Position numbers and translations under genes: made by a program
Notes under the pieces: generated by a model
What the model was told of the DNA's origin: nothing
Database searches by the model: none
Seen by the model: only the letters and a program-made list of their open reading frames with translations
NCBI GenBank assembly: GCA_026770025.1
Contig: JAMXDE010000013.1
Span: 558,001 to 622,000 of the forward strand
DNA length: 64,000 bases
Origin: Craspedostauros australis
Taxonomy: Eukaryota; Bacillariophyta; Bacillariophyceae; Mastogloiales; Achnanthaceae
Direction of reading: 5' to 3'
Part shown: positions 32,801 through 42,323 of the stretch, piece by piece
How positions within the stretch are numbered: the stretch's first letter is position 1
Layout: each line of letters starts with the position of its first letter

Positions 32801-33025
32801 AGTCTCCTCTTGCTTGATCGCCTTGAAGATCCTCTCCTCCTCGCGATGTAGCCTCGCAGACCGTTCTTCTTCGGTCTCGTCGATTGCGCTTGCGTCTGCG
32901 CCTGATAGGACAGTAGCCGCGGCTGCTTCCTTCTCTTGTCGTGGTGGAGTCTCACTCGCACCTTCTTCTCGCTTGATGGTCGGGTTGGACAGAGGGATTT
33001 CTCTCAATTCCTCTTCCTCGCTCAT
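26879..33025 (-). CDS. Copia B3 gag-pol polyprotein (2048 aa)
   Basis: Same layout as B1 and B2, and looks whole. It has the most private residue differences of the three, concentrated between about residues 670 and 1560 (the helical insert through integrase and the acidic linker). Its first 600 and last 450 residues are nearly identical to B2. Confidence 0.93.
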   Translation of the reverse strand: MSEEEELREIPLSNPTIKREEGASETPPRQEKEAAAATVLSGADASAIDETEEERSARLHREEERIFKAIKQEETGVTKSIRTAKRGGKSETPPGGEFVTKTISAQQQAKIEKVTTQKQTEIKGASAPTTKQRINMATSANMNKRRIKAPMFSGEQEDYSAWESQAKAYARAQKTRDVMLGKTKVPTLSEIAAATGNDKDAMEEIYELGCDCFSDLILMMDAEKGKGKQAIQYINQCISDDYPEGDAYAAWNVLAEKFRPSDAVTKIKLKRQFNNERMKRDTDPDIYITRLESLRSRLHDVKYEITDEEMIMQILSTVSNEYRTHIVNFQLQLTFNPELITINTIRGVLRTAYATHRGGKAYVDDFQDSNTKSNDTGFTSTGNFKGTCHNCGVYGHRSADCPERKKSNNKKNNNKMNGKRNNNRNKGSGFNGKCNYCGIFGHREAECRKKKFNENKKANEQANAATEGHDKSGYEMVLSAKDLPLCMLVSDDYIEDSFFDNFECVGNDDEVQGDEIVPAWLSEEPIIHEVDPRREVSYECCFNAHDLIGSYGDEAEMDSEANDSDIEEAMSEEADDRGQDETNSGAAPPPPAAGNNRSGIFDEDDSDDTEDHPDDSFNPNERVIYPRDIEFPAIENPNESNHIHRHYTIPYATETAMVIQKQLIFDAVMEAGTNLFPGHVQGVLRPIWVNMMGSILSENFRSIEEILANTVVINRILEANETETIPETDLHYILGGCMRVLLRERPRVHPYDPATGSHRNNTIPSDYAQLPDDMDDEEHHNPYNEDGVHEDDDDGSFDDEIAAAAVEQLHELSTRYKDKVNKDTWLADSGASCHIVNSDAALFNVRYVKSFVQVGDSTKLDSPKMGSIRLKVKQRDNTGHTIRLDDVKYTPKMAVNLFSTNKALYNGYQLGNNGILMDIVNGSGTKIVFDRVFPTANGFITGVQMHPIMPTNDDKTCTAIVKNPSKEISAVSLHRMLGHAPLETMKRTAAQYGWKIIGEMPICRDCAVANARVKNIPKATIPRATRRGERLFIDISYTKHISFGDKRYWTLIVDDCTDHCWSFFLKNKSDQPGYIKRFIQTIKSHTGDQQIIFRGDNSGENKSTQDILIDAGLNVKFEFTASNTPQQNGRVERKFAYLYTKIRSMLNGAQLDEEYRHGLWAAAASTATAIANITVAKNQKESPHRQFFGNDPPYADALRTFGEVGVVKTTYGGITAKLKNRGEEMVFIGYAHQHASGVYNMYRPSTKSLICSRDIKWLNQSYGQFRGWAPAPNISNETETTDADGFTTIGRKGATPRTATRQTSKAKRVSFANNNRYHILSDSDDEDDEDDGAVTQLIHNNEEDWSEFNHEDDEITPSGDEADDDTGITPPNTPARSTHGTPSGPPPSKPSKRDISRKERIRRHEARGRKGEANPKSTTGKSIPRALRELADFNERGRKEEGYESDSSSNDASDELNDEVTNDSNNETTDDEEIVDEGDIEITHHSTTRLYGMNAIITDAPAIDIGLSMQDENKEQEKHIEPTTFDGAFNHPDPIHQKGYRAAIKKEFDSMDTRKVYSKIKRDAIPRGRRCCKCKWVFKLKRDGTHRARLVACGYSQIAGVDFQEHYSPVIHDVTYRVMMVIMLIKKMDCALVDVVTAFLHGDLDEEIYMNCPNGMDHQPDEALTLHKPIYGLVQSARQWFKMLVSTLKDINFEQSAADPCLFYRKTNEGSMIVAIYVDDCFCCGDSKALETFLKDIQGSKFKVTIERGLGDYLSCNIELSHDKTRATLRQPHLIQHLIEEFGTKVEKMQRYETPGTPGQIIVRPSKDNGLQKVGPEEHAEYRRGVGMLLFLIKHSRPDIANPVRELSKVLIGPTKAAMKEMYRIIKYVIDTKDYGLKIHPARPDNDGWDMELFCDSEYAGDKNTRISVGGFILYLCKVPILWRSKAQKAVTLSSSEAEYVALSEAAKEIFFIVQLLESVGVPVKTPIKVRVDNIGAIFIAKNPSTSQRSRHIDVRHHYVRNMVINKTIEIIFVKSEQNTSDGFTKNIKADLQREHEKSYLDTSRTFE

Positions 33026-33107
33026 TCAGTCTGCTGCTCTTGAATGACGTTCGTCTTCCTCGTATGATCCGATCCGCGGGCTCGCCCTGATCTATCGTTT
33101 ATAAACG

Positions 33108-33920
33108 TGTTGGCAAGTTCCGCGCACGGTAACTTACGATCGTGGAAGGTGGTGTTGGTTGATAGTCGTTCGTTTGCTATTTCATTACTTGGCTACTCCG
33201 ATCCTCTCGGTGTACGCCCGTTCTCTTGCCCGATGCTCTCGGCGCTTCAATCTGTTTCGTAGATTCAGTTCTTCGAAACGTTCCCGACACGACACGACTA
33301 TGAGTCGGTGTGCGAGATCCTCTCTCGCTCCTCTCTGTATTCTCTCTCTTGACATCGTACACTCATGCTGCACGATACTCCGTGTTCGATGCGTATTCCG
33401 CATTCGACACTCCGTTCGTTTAGTACTGGTTCCTACTCCATGAGTACTCGCCATTTGAAGTTCACCTTCTGTATCCATCATGCTGATCCTCTTCAGTCAT
33501 CGGATCTTCACCTCCTGCTCTGACTTGGAGACAGATGTCGACGTGGTGACATGATGACATCTTGTCGACGTCAGTAGGTGTCCTTCTGCTCTCCAGATGT
33601 CACGTTCCATCGGTGATGCAGTGGTCTGTCAGATGATATCGTCATCTGAGGTTTAGTTGGGAAGTACCTCGAGATTCTCTTGGTACCATTGATGGATGGA
33701 CGGACGATTTTCCAATTCTCTCAGAAATCGTAATTTGCAAATTTCCTCCAGAAATCTTGCCCCTTTTCGTGTGTTCCGTTTCCCCTGTAATTCTGACGAA
33801 TCACAGTACACTATCGACACGAATGTAGTTATACCGTCCAAGTGCGTATGAGAGAATAACGGGTGAACGATGCACATATACACGTACATCTCGACATATA
33901 CTCACATGTACATCTCGACA
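33108..33920 (-). repeat. 5' LTR of B3 (right end of the array)
   Basis: Complete 813-bp LTR ending CTCGACA on the plus strand, followed by the target duplication cacgat and then family A sequence. Confidence 0.93.
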
Positions 33921-36518
33921 CACGATGGTAGCTTGGTTCCCGTTCTTCTGCATCACGACCATGCGTTTATCGCCAACCTTCGTTGCCTTGAGGTATCGGC
34001 CGCTGCCGATCTTGATGGAGTGGTTGGCCACTCGCACGTTAATCATACCCTCTTCGCTATTGGTGAGGTGGCATGAGGCACCGGAATCACCCAGCCAGGT
34101 GTTTGCTTCGTGATGGTCGGGGGCGATGGTGTGGCGGAGTGCGCTTGCATCGTCGAGGTCACCAATCACCATGGCCATGTCTGGTTGTGCATCGGCCGCT
34201 CGGTAGATGGGGAGCTGATTGAACTCCTCAGGATCTCGGACTCCTTGGTCACTTGGATGGTGCATCCACATCAGCATCTCTGCGGCGTGCTGAACCAGGC
34301 TGTCGATGAGCCCTCTGTGGATGGGTGGCAGGTTGAGCTCCTCAAGTCTTGCGTTAATGTGTTGCACGGCTTGCACCATTTGCAGTGGCGTGAACACGTC
34401 GATGCGGTGCATCATGTAGTAGAGTGTGCGAGGATTCAGGCTTTCTCCTCCTCCTTCAGTGTACGCATGCGCTGCGTCGCAGCACAGTAGGGCGAGCTCA
34501 GAGCGCACTTCATCAGCAACCATCATGTTGCTGAGAGAGTATCTCATTGCGACATGCAAAGGTCCTGCGGTCCAGAGCTTCTGGCGGCGCGTCATGATGT
34601 CTTGGATCGTTGTTGGCACCGCCCTGGCAGGGGGGTTTGCCAGTTGGATGAGGAACGGCGAGTTACAGCAAGTCTTGCACATGGCGTAGAGAGGGCCGCG
34701 CTGAAAACACAGCGGGCACCATCCTGCGGTGCTCCCTCCATTGCGGGACGACTCTTCGATCATTCGATCGACCAGAGTCCGTGGTTCCGTTCGAGAGTAG
34801 ATGGTGGAGGTGACGCGATGGTCGACTCCAGGCATCGCTACTTCATTCTCCATGATGTCTCCGACGCTGAGGGGTTCATCCTCGTAGACGATCCCTTCGA
34901 AGAGATTGTCTTCGTCGGTGTAATCGTCTTCATCGCTTGATGGGAATTGCTCGCAGTTGATGGTCTCAACTGCATCAGCTGGGGGCCCGTAGTATCCGTA
35001 CACATTTGGGGTGTGGGCCTCTCGTTCTTCTTCAGAGTATTCGTCCTCTTCTTCGAGGTCGAGTCCGGTCATGCCTTCGTCGGTGGTCGCAAGGGCCATG
35101 TCGTTGATGAACGACTCGTAGTGCGCCATGTTGGTGGTGTTGATTGTTTGGTTTTTCTTGATGTTCGTGATTTCGTTGATTGTCACGATTCTTGGGTTGG
35201 TCACATTTTTGGCCTCAACGGGGTCGTGTTCGAGTTCGTCGGTGGGGAAACACATCAATTCTTCGTTGTCGACCGACTTGTCTTCGTCGGGTAACCACAT
35301 TGATTCATCGGTCATCACGAGACCGACTTCGTCCGCTCCGTCGTTGGCGGGCATCCACATGGGTTCCTCTACCACGACGAATGCAGCGTTGTCTGCCGCG
35401 GCGTCTTCGGGTAGCCACATCGGTTCATCGACCATCACGAGGGCGACGTCGTCTGTTCCGTCCATGCCGTCGGTGGCCACGTTAGCTGCGTCGGCTGCTC
35501 TCATCGCTGCCTTCAACTTGAAGCACTCGAGGATCTTGTGCCCCTTCTTACCGCAGTACTTGCAGTTTCCGTTGAACTTAGTCTTGTCCTCAGTATCACT
35601 TCTCTTGTTCTTCTTCGTGGGCTTGCCACCTTTGTTCTTAGGCGCAGAGCGGCAGTCTGCCTTCTTGTGCCCGTAGGCACCGCAGTTGCGGCAGTGGCCC
35701 TTGAAGCCACCAGTGGCGGCGAGTGCCATTTCTTCCTTGCTATTGCTCTCGCGCTTACTACCTCCTTGCTTGATGTGACGTGCGTCGTAGGTTGCACTCA
35801 CTGCTTCGCGGATGTCTTCGATAGTCATCTGCTTTTCGATGTTCTCGAACTTGAGCTCGATGAGCTTCACATCCATTTCGTAGTCCCTTCCGAGAGCGTT
35901 GAGCACGAGCATGTGGTACTGCTCCATGTCCATGTTAACTCCCGCGTGCTTGAGGCGGTTACGGAGCACCTCCATTTCGGTGAGGAAGGTATTCGGATGT
36001 TCGCCTTTCTTCAATCGCATCCCGTTGAGTTGAGCCAACAACTTTGCCTTCATTGGCGCAGTGCGTTGCTCGTAGATGCGCTCGAGAGCCTTCCACGCCT
36101 TGCGAGGGTCTCCTCCCTCGTAGGCATCGCTCTCGCATCCCAACACAGCCATGAAGGCGACATCGCCTTCGTCAGTTTCATGGTTGATTGCCATGGTCAG
36201 TTCCTCAAACGCGTACTTGGCCAGAGCCTTCTTGTACTCCGCCTTCTCCTCAGGAGACATGGCAGATAACTTCGAGGCCTTAAGCTTCTTTTCTTCGCTA
36301 CCCACGATGGAGGCGAGAGGAGAGGGGTCAAAAGCCTCGGTCTTCACAATCACTTCACCCAAGTCCTTGAGATACAAGTCTCCGTAGCCCTTGCGGTTGG
36401 CGCGGGCGAGGAACTTCGCACTCCAAGCTTTCCAGCTGGATCGCTTGCCGTCAAACATGATCATGTAACGATCGGTCTTACCGAGGAAGGACGTCATGGT
36501 GATGATGGTGAGAGTCAT
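33921..36518 (-). pseudogene. Copia A gag and protease part
   Basis: First piece of the family A polyprotein. Gag (FDGKRSSWKAWSAKFLARAN), two zinc knuckles (CRNCGAYGHKKADC near residue 276, CKYCGKKGHKILEC near 316), a long acidic linker, a further Cys-rich cluster (WCPLCFQRGPLYAMCKTCC), a helical block, then the protease (WLGDSGASCHL near 813). At its end it runs directly into the inserted B LTR at 33920. The ATG at 36518 is followed seven residues later by a second ATG (MTSFLGK) that is an equally likely start. Confidence 0.88.
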
Positions 36519-36576
36519 TTGTTGCTGTGCTGGTGATGATGGAAACGTAGGATTTCAATCGTAACGTTTCGAAAGG

Positions 36577-37256
36577 TGTTGGAAATCCGGGGTTAATGTT
36601 AGTAAGAACTAATTGGTTGTTAGATCGTACTGTTTTAGAACTGTGAGTTCATTCTCTTCGGCTCCTTTGCTTTTCATTTCACATATAGCATCTCCTGCAG
36701 CAGCATCACGTTGTACTGTTGCCTTCATGCATCTCATCATCATGAATCATTGTTTGCATACATGAGATCACATCCGCAGGCATCCTTGTCATGCATATCG
36801 TCGTGCATATCCGTAGGCATTCTTGCCATGCACCTCGTCGTGCATATCCTTATTCTACATTCCCTGCGGTACGATTCCACAGTCTTGCGTTTCTCTCTTG
36901 ATCTCCTGACACCGAACTTTACGATTGGTGTCATGATTGATGTCATGGTTGATGCTCTTTCTGAGTTGTTCTAGTCCGTGGGTGACACGTGCCATGATCT
37001 CCAGATGGGGTGATCATCAATGTGTCGGTCATCATCTTCCTTCACATGATTTAGATGTCGTGGCCTTTTCTTGATTCATTGAGGACAGGCTGATTTGCTT
37101 GGTAAGACTGAGGTCATACACGTGTGATTCGTGTCGTGTTTGGAATGGATAATACTCAATGGTGTGACGAATAATATCCAAAGGTGTGACGAACAATGTT
37201 GGGAGTTGCGGCAATCATGGGTATCTTCGACAGAGTCGTACCCTCGATTCCTGACA
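36577..37256 (-). repeat. 5' LTR of Copia A
   Basis: 680 bp. On the plus strand TGTTGGAAATCC ... CGATTCCTGACA. Pairs with 6563-7209. The leader on its left reads, on the minus strand, cctttcgaaacgttacg, again with a short palindrome (tttcgaaa) at the junction. Confidence 0.9.
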
Positions 37257-37262
37257 TGTTCG

Positions 37263-38836
37263 TGGTGAGGAATTTGCTGACAAATTTAGCTCAAGTGCCA
37301 CATTCGTCACCGCTTTTTGGTTCGCATTGGCAACACAGCTTCGCTTCCGCTGAGTTCCACTGCAACGAAGCCTGCATGGAGGAAGAGGTTCCATCAAAAC
37401 AATGCAACAGGAAAGAAGCACGACAAAGCGCAACAGGCAAAGTGCGCAGGAGCGACGGAATTGTCCAAGACACCAAGGCTGGGCAATAACAAAAACCAAG
37501 ACCACAATGCACGGAATGTTCAGGTGAAGGAGGGCACATGTCTCAATGTGTCCTGTCAGTCACAAACCAACCTGTCACGCGGAGAGAGATATTTTGGCCA
37601 GTTGGTGTGTCCTTCCAAAGCTCTCGCAGCGCGCCATCTTGTAGCAATGCTCCGCTGGTCCGACTTATTCACGAGAGCAGTTGGTATTCCGTGTCTTTTG
37701 CACGTTGTCAGGAGGATGGTCTGTCCTTCAACCGGCTTTTGACGCCGTTTGATGTTGAGAACAAAGCTGTATCAGACGATGATGTGACTGTGGTAGACTT
37801 GGAAGTAAGCTGTAAAGATTGTTTCTAATTGCTTGTTTTATGTGTTAAGCTTGTATTGAGCAGACTATCGAGTGAGAAGGTAGGGGTTCATGCTGTCGTG
37901 CTTCAGCCGTTCTTGTTGTACAGCAACATGTCGTGGTTGTTCTGCACCCACAGCCGTCCAGAGGTACCATCAGTGGCGCAATGCCTGATCCATTGGCATG
38001 GATATGCTTCAAGATGTGTGCAGGTGTTGCAAGATGGTTAGCTGGACAGGTGGCATGAGTGCATGAGCTGGAGGGTGAGCAGAGTGTGGATCGTGGTTCA
38101 ACTACACACCAAGCGCGCGGTAGACTTTCATCACAGTATCGGTTTCGGATACCGAGTACTGTGTACGCAACATGAATATGTGAGTCCCAGTTCAGTCCTG
38201 TATCAAGTCTGTCCCAACTCCCGACATGCATTGCAGCAAGTACGACATCGCAACGACTCGCCATGGAATACACATCGATCTTGGCCGCCAAATGGCAGGG
38301 ATGGGTGGCACTGCGCGCTGCCACGACATAAAGAACAACACCAACGACAATAAAAGCCAATCCAGCCTTCGGTGCGAGGCGCGCGAAACTCCACCCATGG
38401 ATGAGAGGGGTTTTGTCGGTACTCGCGAACTGTTCAACAACAACAACAGTGACAGGAAGACGTCCGCACAAGTAAGTACCATTGGGAGACTTTACGAATT
38501 TTCTTCAACAGGCAAGAATCACTTCGCTTGTTTTCGCGTGCGAGGCTGTTCGCGCGTCCGGTTCCGGCAATTTGGCCGTTGCTTCGTGTACTCATCAAGT
38601 CTGGCGACAGGACAGGACAGCACTCTCACGTGACCGAAGCAAGGAAACCAGCCACCAGAAAAAGACGCGCGCATCGAATCTATCGCCCAGGAGGCAACTC
38701 AACCAAACTAAACTCAACCCGATTGCATCGCATTTCATCTCGTCACACTACATTCGAACACTCCTCTTGGACAGCTGCATACCACGATCACATAACCTCA
38801 CACAACCTCACATAACCACCAAATCCAAGCAACATC
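37263..38836. other. Intergenic region right of Copia A
   Basis: No gene I can support. Once the insertion is discounted, it continues the DNA that ends at 6556. The final 150 bases are C/A-rich (cacataacctcacacaacc) and are probably the 5' leader of the first methyltransferase gene. Confidence 0.55.
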
Positions 38837-39754
38837 ATGGCGACAGTTCGACAAAGAGCAAAGAAGGACAGGCAGAAGTGGGCAGTGCTCCTGCCGACGA
38901 TCCTGCTGACCGCCATGTTCGTCGTTCAACTGCAATCCACCGACTTCGCACGCAACATGTCCGTAAGCAACAAGAACACTTCCATCAACCCCTCCGGCCA
39001 ACCGATTCTGCGTTCGGCTGCAGTCGCCAAGACCCCGCGTCTCAAGACGCAAGCGACCCCTTGTCAACGACAGCCGGCACCAGGACTCCACTTGTCGCAG
39101 TCGGGAGAAGACAAGATCCTAATGAAGTGGTTCAAAAACCTCTGCGGTGGCACCTACATCGAAATGGGCGCCCTCGACGGTATTCTTTTCAGCAACTCCC
39201 ACGTCTTCAACAAAGGATTGGACTGGAAGGGCGTTCTGGTCGAGGCCGACCCCATCAGCTACGAGAAAGTGCTGGTGAACCGCCCCAACGAGCTCGCCAG
39301 GATCCACGCAGGTGTGTGCTTGGAAGAGCAGGACCTGCATTGGGTGCAGGTCAGAGACACTCCTGCTGTGTCTGGATTCTTGGAATTCGCCTCGGAACAC
39401 TTCAAGGCCACATGGTGGAATAAGCAGCTCATCGACAACGCCCTTGTCGTGAAATGCCGTCGGTTGGACAAGATCCTGCAGGAGGCTGTGGGCGATTCGT
39501 TTCACTTCGACTTCTTCTCCCTGGATGTCGAGGGTGCCGAGCTGCTGGCGGTGGAGTCGCTCAATTTCGACCAGTACCAATTCGGCATGATTCTCGTCGA
39601 GGCGGACGGATCGAACCAGCTCAAAGATCAGTCGATCAAGTCCATCCTGGGACGCGCTGGGTACGACTTCGTGGGGACGATCGAACGATCGAACTGGTTC
39701 ATCAACAAGGACTTCGATCTGATCTACAGAGATGTTGTGTACGGCACCAAGTAG
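38837..39754 (+). CDS. FkbM-family methyltransferase, membrane-anchored, copy 1
   Basis: 305 residues, single exon, ATG in aacatcATGG. A basic N-terminus is followed by one hydrophobic helix at about residues 16-33 (LLPTILLTAMFVVQL), giving a type II membrane protein likely of the Golgi/ER lumen. The lumenal part is a Methyltransf_21 (FkbM) domain. The SAM-binding motif YIEMGALDG is near 106, WKGVLVEADP follows, and the conserved FDFFSLDVEGAELLA is near 224. FkbM enzymes O-methylate hydroxyls, often on sugars or polyketides; the substrate here is not predictable. First of four tandem paralogues and the most divergent of them in the catalytic half. Confidence 0.85.
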   Translation: MATVRQRAKKDRQKWAVLLPTILLTAMFVVQLQSTDFARNMSVSNKNTSINPSGQPILRSAAVAKTPRLKTQATPCQRQPAPGLHLSQSGEDKILMKWFKNLCGGTYIEMGALDGILFSNSHVFNKGLDWKGVLVEADPISYEKVLVNRPNELARIHAGVCLEEQDLHWVQVRDTPAVSGFLEFASEHFKATWWNKQLIDNALVVKCRRLDKILQEAVGDSFHFDFFSLDVEGAELLAVESLNFDQYQFGMILVEADGSNQLKDQSIKSILGRAGYDFVGTIERSNWFINKDFDLIYRDVVYGTK

Positions 39755-41402
39755 GAAGGAAAGAGGAAGGAGGGATCGGCAGTAACCATTATATTATACC
39801 ATACACAATATTAGATGGTATAATACGAGTAATGGTCGCAAGCTCGTCGATGCACGCTCCAGAGCGCTGTGCGCATCGGATCGGATGAGTTCATGTCTGT
39901 GTTGCTGGAGAAAACGCGGCGCCTGTGCCAGAAATTCCTGCTGGTATTTTGGAGACTGGCTCTAGCCGTCTGGCCGACGACGGAAAAGGGATCCAACAAG
40001 TCCAGGCGGTCCATGCAATCACGACTAGCGAAGGCATAGACAGAGTCTATGCAAAAGGCGATGGCAGTGACGCAGGACCGCATGACGCCCAATTGCTGAA
40101 GCTATACTGCGAAAGTCGGACTTTGTCGAGGCAACGAGAGACAAGCAGAATCAGCAGAGGCACAGGCTGGCAAAACTGCTTGACTATAGAGTGTATGCAC
40201 GTTAAGCTGCGATGCAAAGAGACAGGTGAAAGAAAGCCAGCAGAATGAGCTCAGAATTTCACTGTGGTCGACCCATCGAGCTCTTGCGGTGGACGACAGC
40301 TGATTTTTCTTTACCACCCACCCACCCGGGGACAAGCTGAGACAGGACCCGCTAATTGCAGACGCATTGACGGTGTCCTGGAGCAATGGACTTCGAGCAT
40401 TCCTGGAAGTCGAACAGAGTGTGGGGGACGAGCTCTGACCTCACTCGTGGCGATACGCCCTTGTGCTGGAGAGAGTTAGCACCCCACTCAAAACTCTGCG
40501 CGATCCGGAATTGGCGAAAGATATTCGCGAAAGTTCGTGCACTATCGAATAGGTGCATGGCCCTTGAGGTGGGCAGGTCTACCGACCCACCCCCCGGTTG
40601 TAACGCCCAGAGTCCTCACTCTGGGCATTAGACTTGATATACCATTCCCGCTGACCCCTTTCTACTCCTGTCTACTGACACATCACAGAACCACGCAAAA
40701 CTGTAGCAAGCACGTCGCTGCCATGTCATAATGAGACACGATGGAACCAAAGAGCGTTCGCGGCCCCCATCGTCTGGGGACAGCATCCAAGATCTGTGTC
40801 AACGGGTATCTTCGGCGAGCGAAGCGCCCAACAAGAAACAGTCGCGACTGCTGTTGTTGTGACTTCTTTTCGCGCCGCGAAAACCACGCTCAAGGCGACC
40901 GGTCGCCTGGGACAAAATCAACGAACACTGTTGTCCCAATACGACTGATACTAATAATATCGCCGAGCAGAGCATCAGGTATCCACGACGTTCGTGCACC
41001 GATTGGATGAGTCATTCTCAGGTTGAGAATCGTCACAAACCAAAAGTGACGAACAAAGTTGGCTACGACGCCACGAGAATTGTTTGGACAAAGCAACCGG
41101 CGACATCTGCGAAAACTCAACTCCGCGGCGTTTTGTGGTGTTTGTGACCAAGATGCATCCGTTGAGAAGAGACACAACAATTACACACACATACCAGCAA
41201 ATCCACCAAAGGCAACTCGATTCAATTCAACTCGGTTTCATCTCATCACGCACCCATTCCGCTGCATCCGTTCATACTCGTGCAATAGTTCGCAGCCCAG
41301 AGGTGGAGATAGAGGATAGCTTGACACTACACAACGCATCGCACATACTCGTGTATCTGACAATAGACAACAATAGACAGCCGCCACATCCCCAAACACA
41401 AC
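39755..41402. other. Intergenic between methyltransferase copies 1 and 2
   Basis: 1.6 kb with no supported gene. It contains a perfect hairpin, gcccagagt-cctc-actctgggc (40605-40626), of unknown meaning. A C/A-rich leader precedes the next ATG. Confidence 0.55.
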
Positions 41403-42323
41403 ATGGCACGCGGAAAGAAGTCAACGAAGAAACCTGCGAAACCAGAACAGAACTGGGTTGTGCTCCTGGCGACCATTCTGTTAACTGCGTTGATCGTCGT
41501 CCAATTCCAATCCCTGCACTTCACACACGGCATCACCGAAGCCAGGTTGGCGACAACAGTGAACTCCCCCTCTGTTCAGGTCACAGCAGAAACAGGCGCA
41601 GTTGCGAAGCCGCCGCCTCTCAAGACGCAAGCGACGGCATGCCAACGAACGATTGCGCCAGAACTCTACAAGTCTCAGTCGGAAGAAGACACGATCCTCC
41701 TGAAATGGCTCAACAACCTCTGCAACGGTACCTACATCGAAATGGGCGGTCTGGACGGTGTCAGGTACAGCAATTCCCACGTCTTCAACAAAGCACTGGA
41801 TTGGAAGGGCGTGCTCATCGAGGCGGATCCTCGCAACTACGAAAACTTGGTGAAGAATCGTCCCAATGAAATCGCCAACGTTCATGCAGGTGTATGCTTG
41901 GAAGACCGCGACCTGCACTGGGTCCACGTCCCCCACGACGCTGCTGTGTGTGGCTTCTTGGAATTCGCTGCCGAAGACTTCAAGAAAAAACATTGGCGGC
42001 CATTTATGATCAAAAGAGCGAAAGTCGTGAAGTGTCGCCGGTTTGAGAACATCCTGCATGAGGTTGTGGGCGATTCATTCCACTTCGACTTCTTCTCTCT
42101 GGATATTGAGGGTGCCGAGCTGCTGGCGCTGAAGTCGCTCAATTTCGATGAATTCCAATTCGGCATGATTCTCGTCGAGGCGGACGGGACCAATGAGCGC
42201 AAGGATCAGTCCATCAAGGCCATCCTGGACCGTGCTGGGTACGATTTCTTTGGCACAATCAATCGATCGAACTGGTTTGTCAACAGGAACTTTGATCTGA
42301 TCTACGAAGACGTTGTCTACTAG
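41403..42323 (+). CDS. FkbM-family methyltransferase, membrane-anchored, copy 2
   Basis: 306 residues, single exon, ATG in acacaacATGGCACG. It has the same architecture as copy 1: Lys-rich N-terminus, one hydrophobic helix at about 19-36 (VVLLATILLTALIVVQF), a variable stem of about 60 residues, then the FkbM domain. Motifs are LYKSQSEEDTILLKWL, YIEMGGLDG near 112, WKGVLIEADPRNY, and FDFFSLDIEGAELLAL near 228. The C-terminus NRSNWFVNRNFDLIYEDVVY closely matches copy 4. The catalytic part is much more conserved among copies than the stem, which suggests one catalytic function with diverging membrane stems. Confidence 0.86.
   Translation: MARGKKSTKKPAKPEQNWVVLLATILLTALIVVQFQSLHFTHGITEARLATTVNSPSVQVTAETGAVAKPPPLKTQATACQRTIAPELYKSQSEEDTILLKWLNNLCNGTYIEMGGLDGVRYSNSHVFNKALDWKGVLIEADPRNYENLVKNRPNEIANVHAGVCLEDRDLHWVHVPHDAAVCGFLEFAAEDFKKKHWRPFMIKRAKVVKCRRFENILHEVVGDSFHFDFFSLDIEGAELLALKSLNFDEFQFGMILVEADGTNERKDQSIKAILDRAGYDFFGTINRSNWFVNRNFDLIYEDVVY

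Larger units (their letters stand above)
18546..33920 (-). mobile_element. Tandem array of two Copia B elements with shared LTRs
   Basis: In element orientation (right to left): LTR 33108-33920, internal region with gag-pol B3 (26879-33025), LTR 26046-26858, internal region with gag-pol B2 (19817-25963), LTR 18984-19796, then an extra 438-bp LTR piece 18546-18983. All full LTRs are 813 bp and nearly identical. A single 6-bp duplication (cacgat) flanks the whole block. Both internal regions look whole. All array LTRs share a few variants not found in the B1 LTRs, so array and B1 belong to slightly different subfamilies. Likely history: one insertion expanded by LTR-to-LTR recombination. Confidence 0.88.
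6563..37256 (-). mobile_element. Copia LTR retrotransposon family A, split by nested family B insertions
   Basis: One minus-strand element runs from its 5' LTR (36577-37256) through gag and protease (33921-36518), integrase and reverse transcriptase (15922-18545), RNase H (7284-8046) and its 3' LTR (6563-7209). The parts are in the correct order and orientation and are flanked by the 6-bp duplication tgttcg. Two family B insertions, each with its own target duplication, separate the parts. Without them the element is about 7.4 kb. It is broken, with about one coding break in addition to the two insertions. Its LTRs differ from each other by several percent plus indels, so it is clearly older than the B copies inside it. 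Confidence 0.9.

Noticed and set aside
33801-33920. Apparent extension of the family A gag frame into the neighbouring B LTR
   Set aside because: It is a by-product of the insertion: the frame happens to run on into LTR sequence. It is not a fusion gene.
37490-37828. Frame with a zinc-knuckle-like CTECSGEGGHMSQC
   Set aside because: The Cys/His spacing is wrong for a CCHC knuckle, no gag-like sequence surrounds it, and there is no clear start.
41084-41869. Long plus-strand frame overlapping the start of methyltransferase copy 2
   Set aside because: It is in another frame from the clear FkbM gene, is Arg/His-rich without features, and begins at a non-ATG codon.
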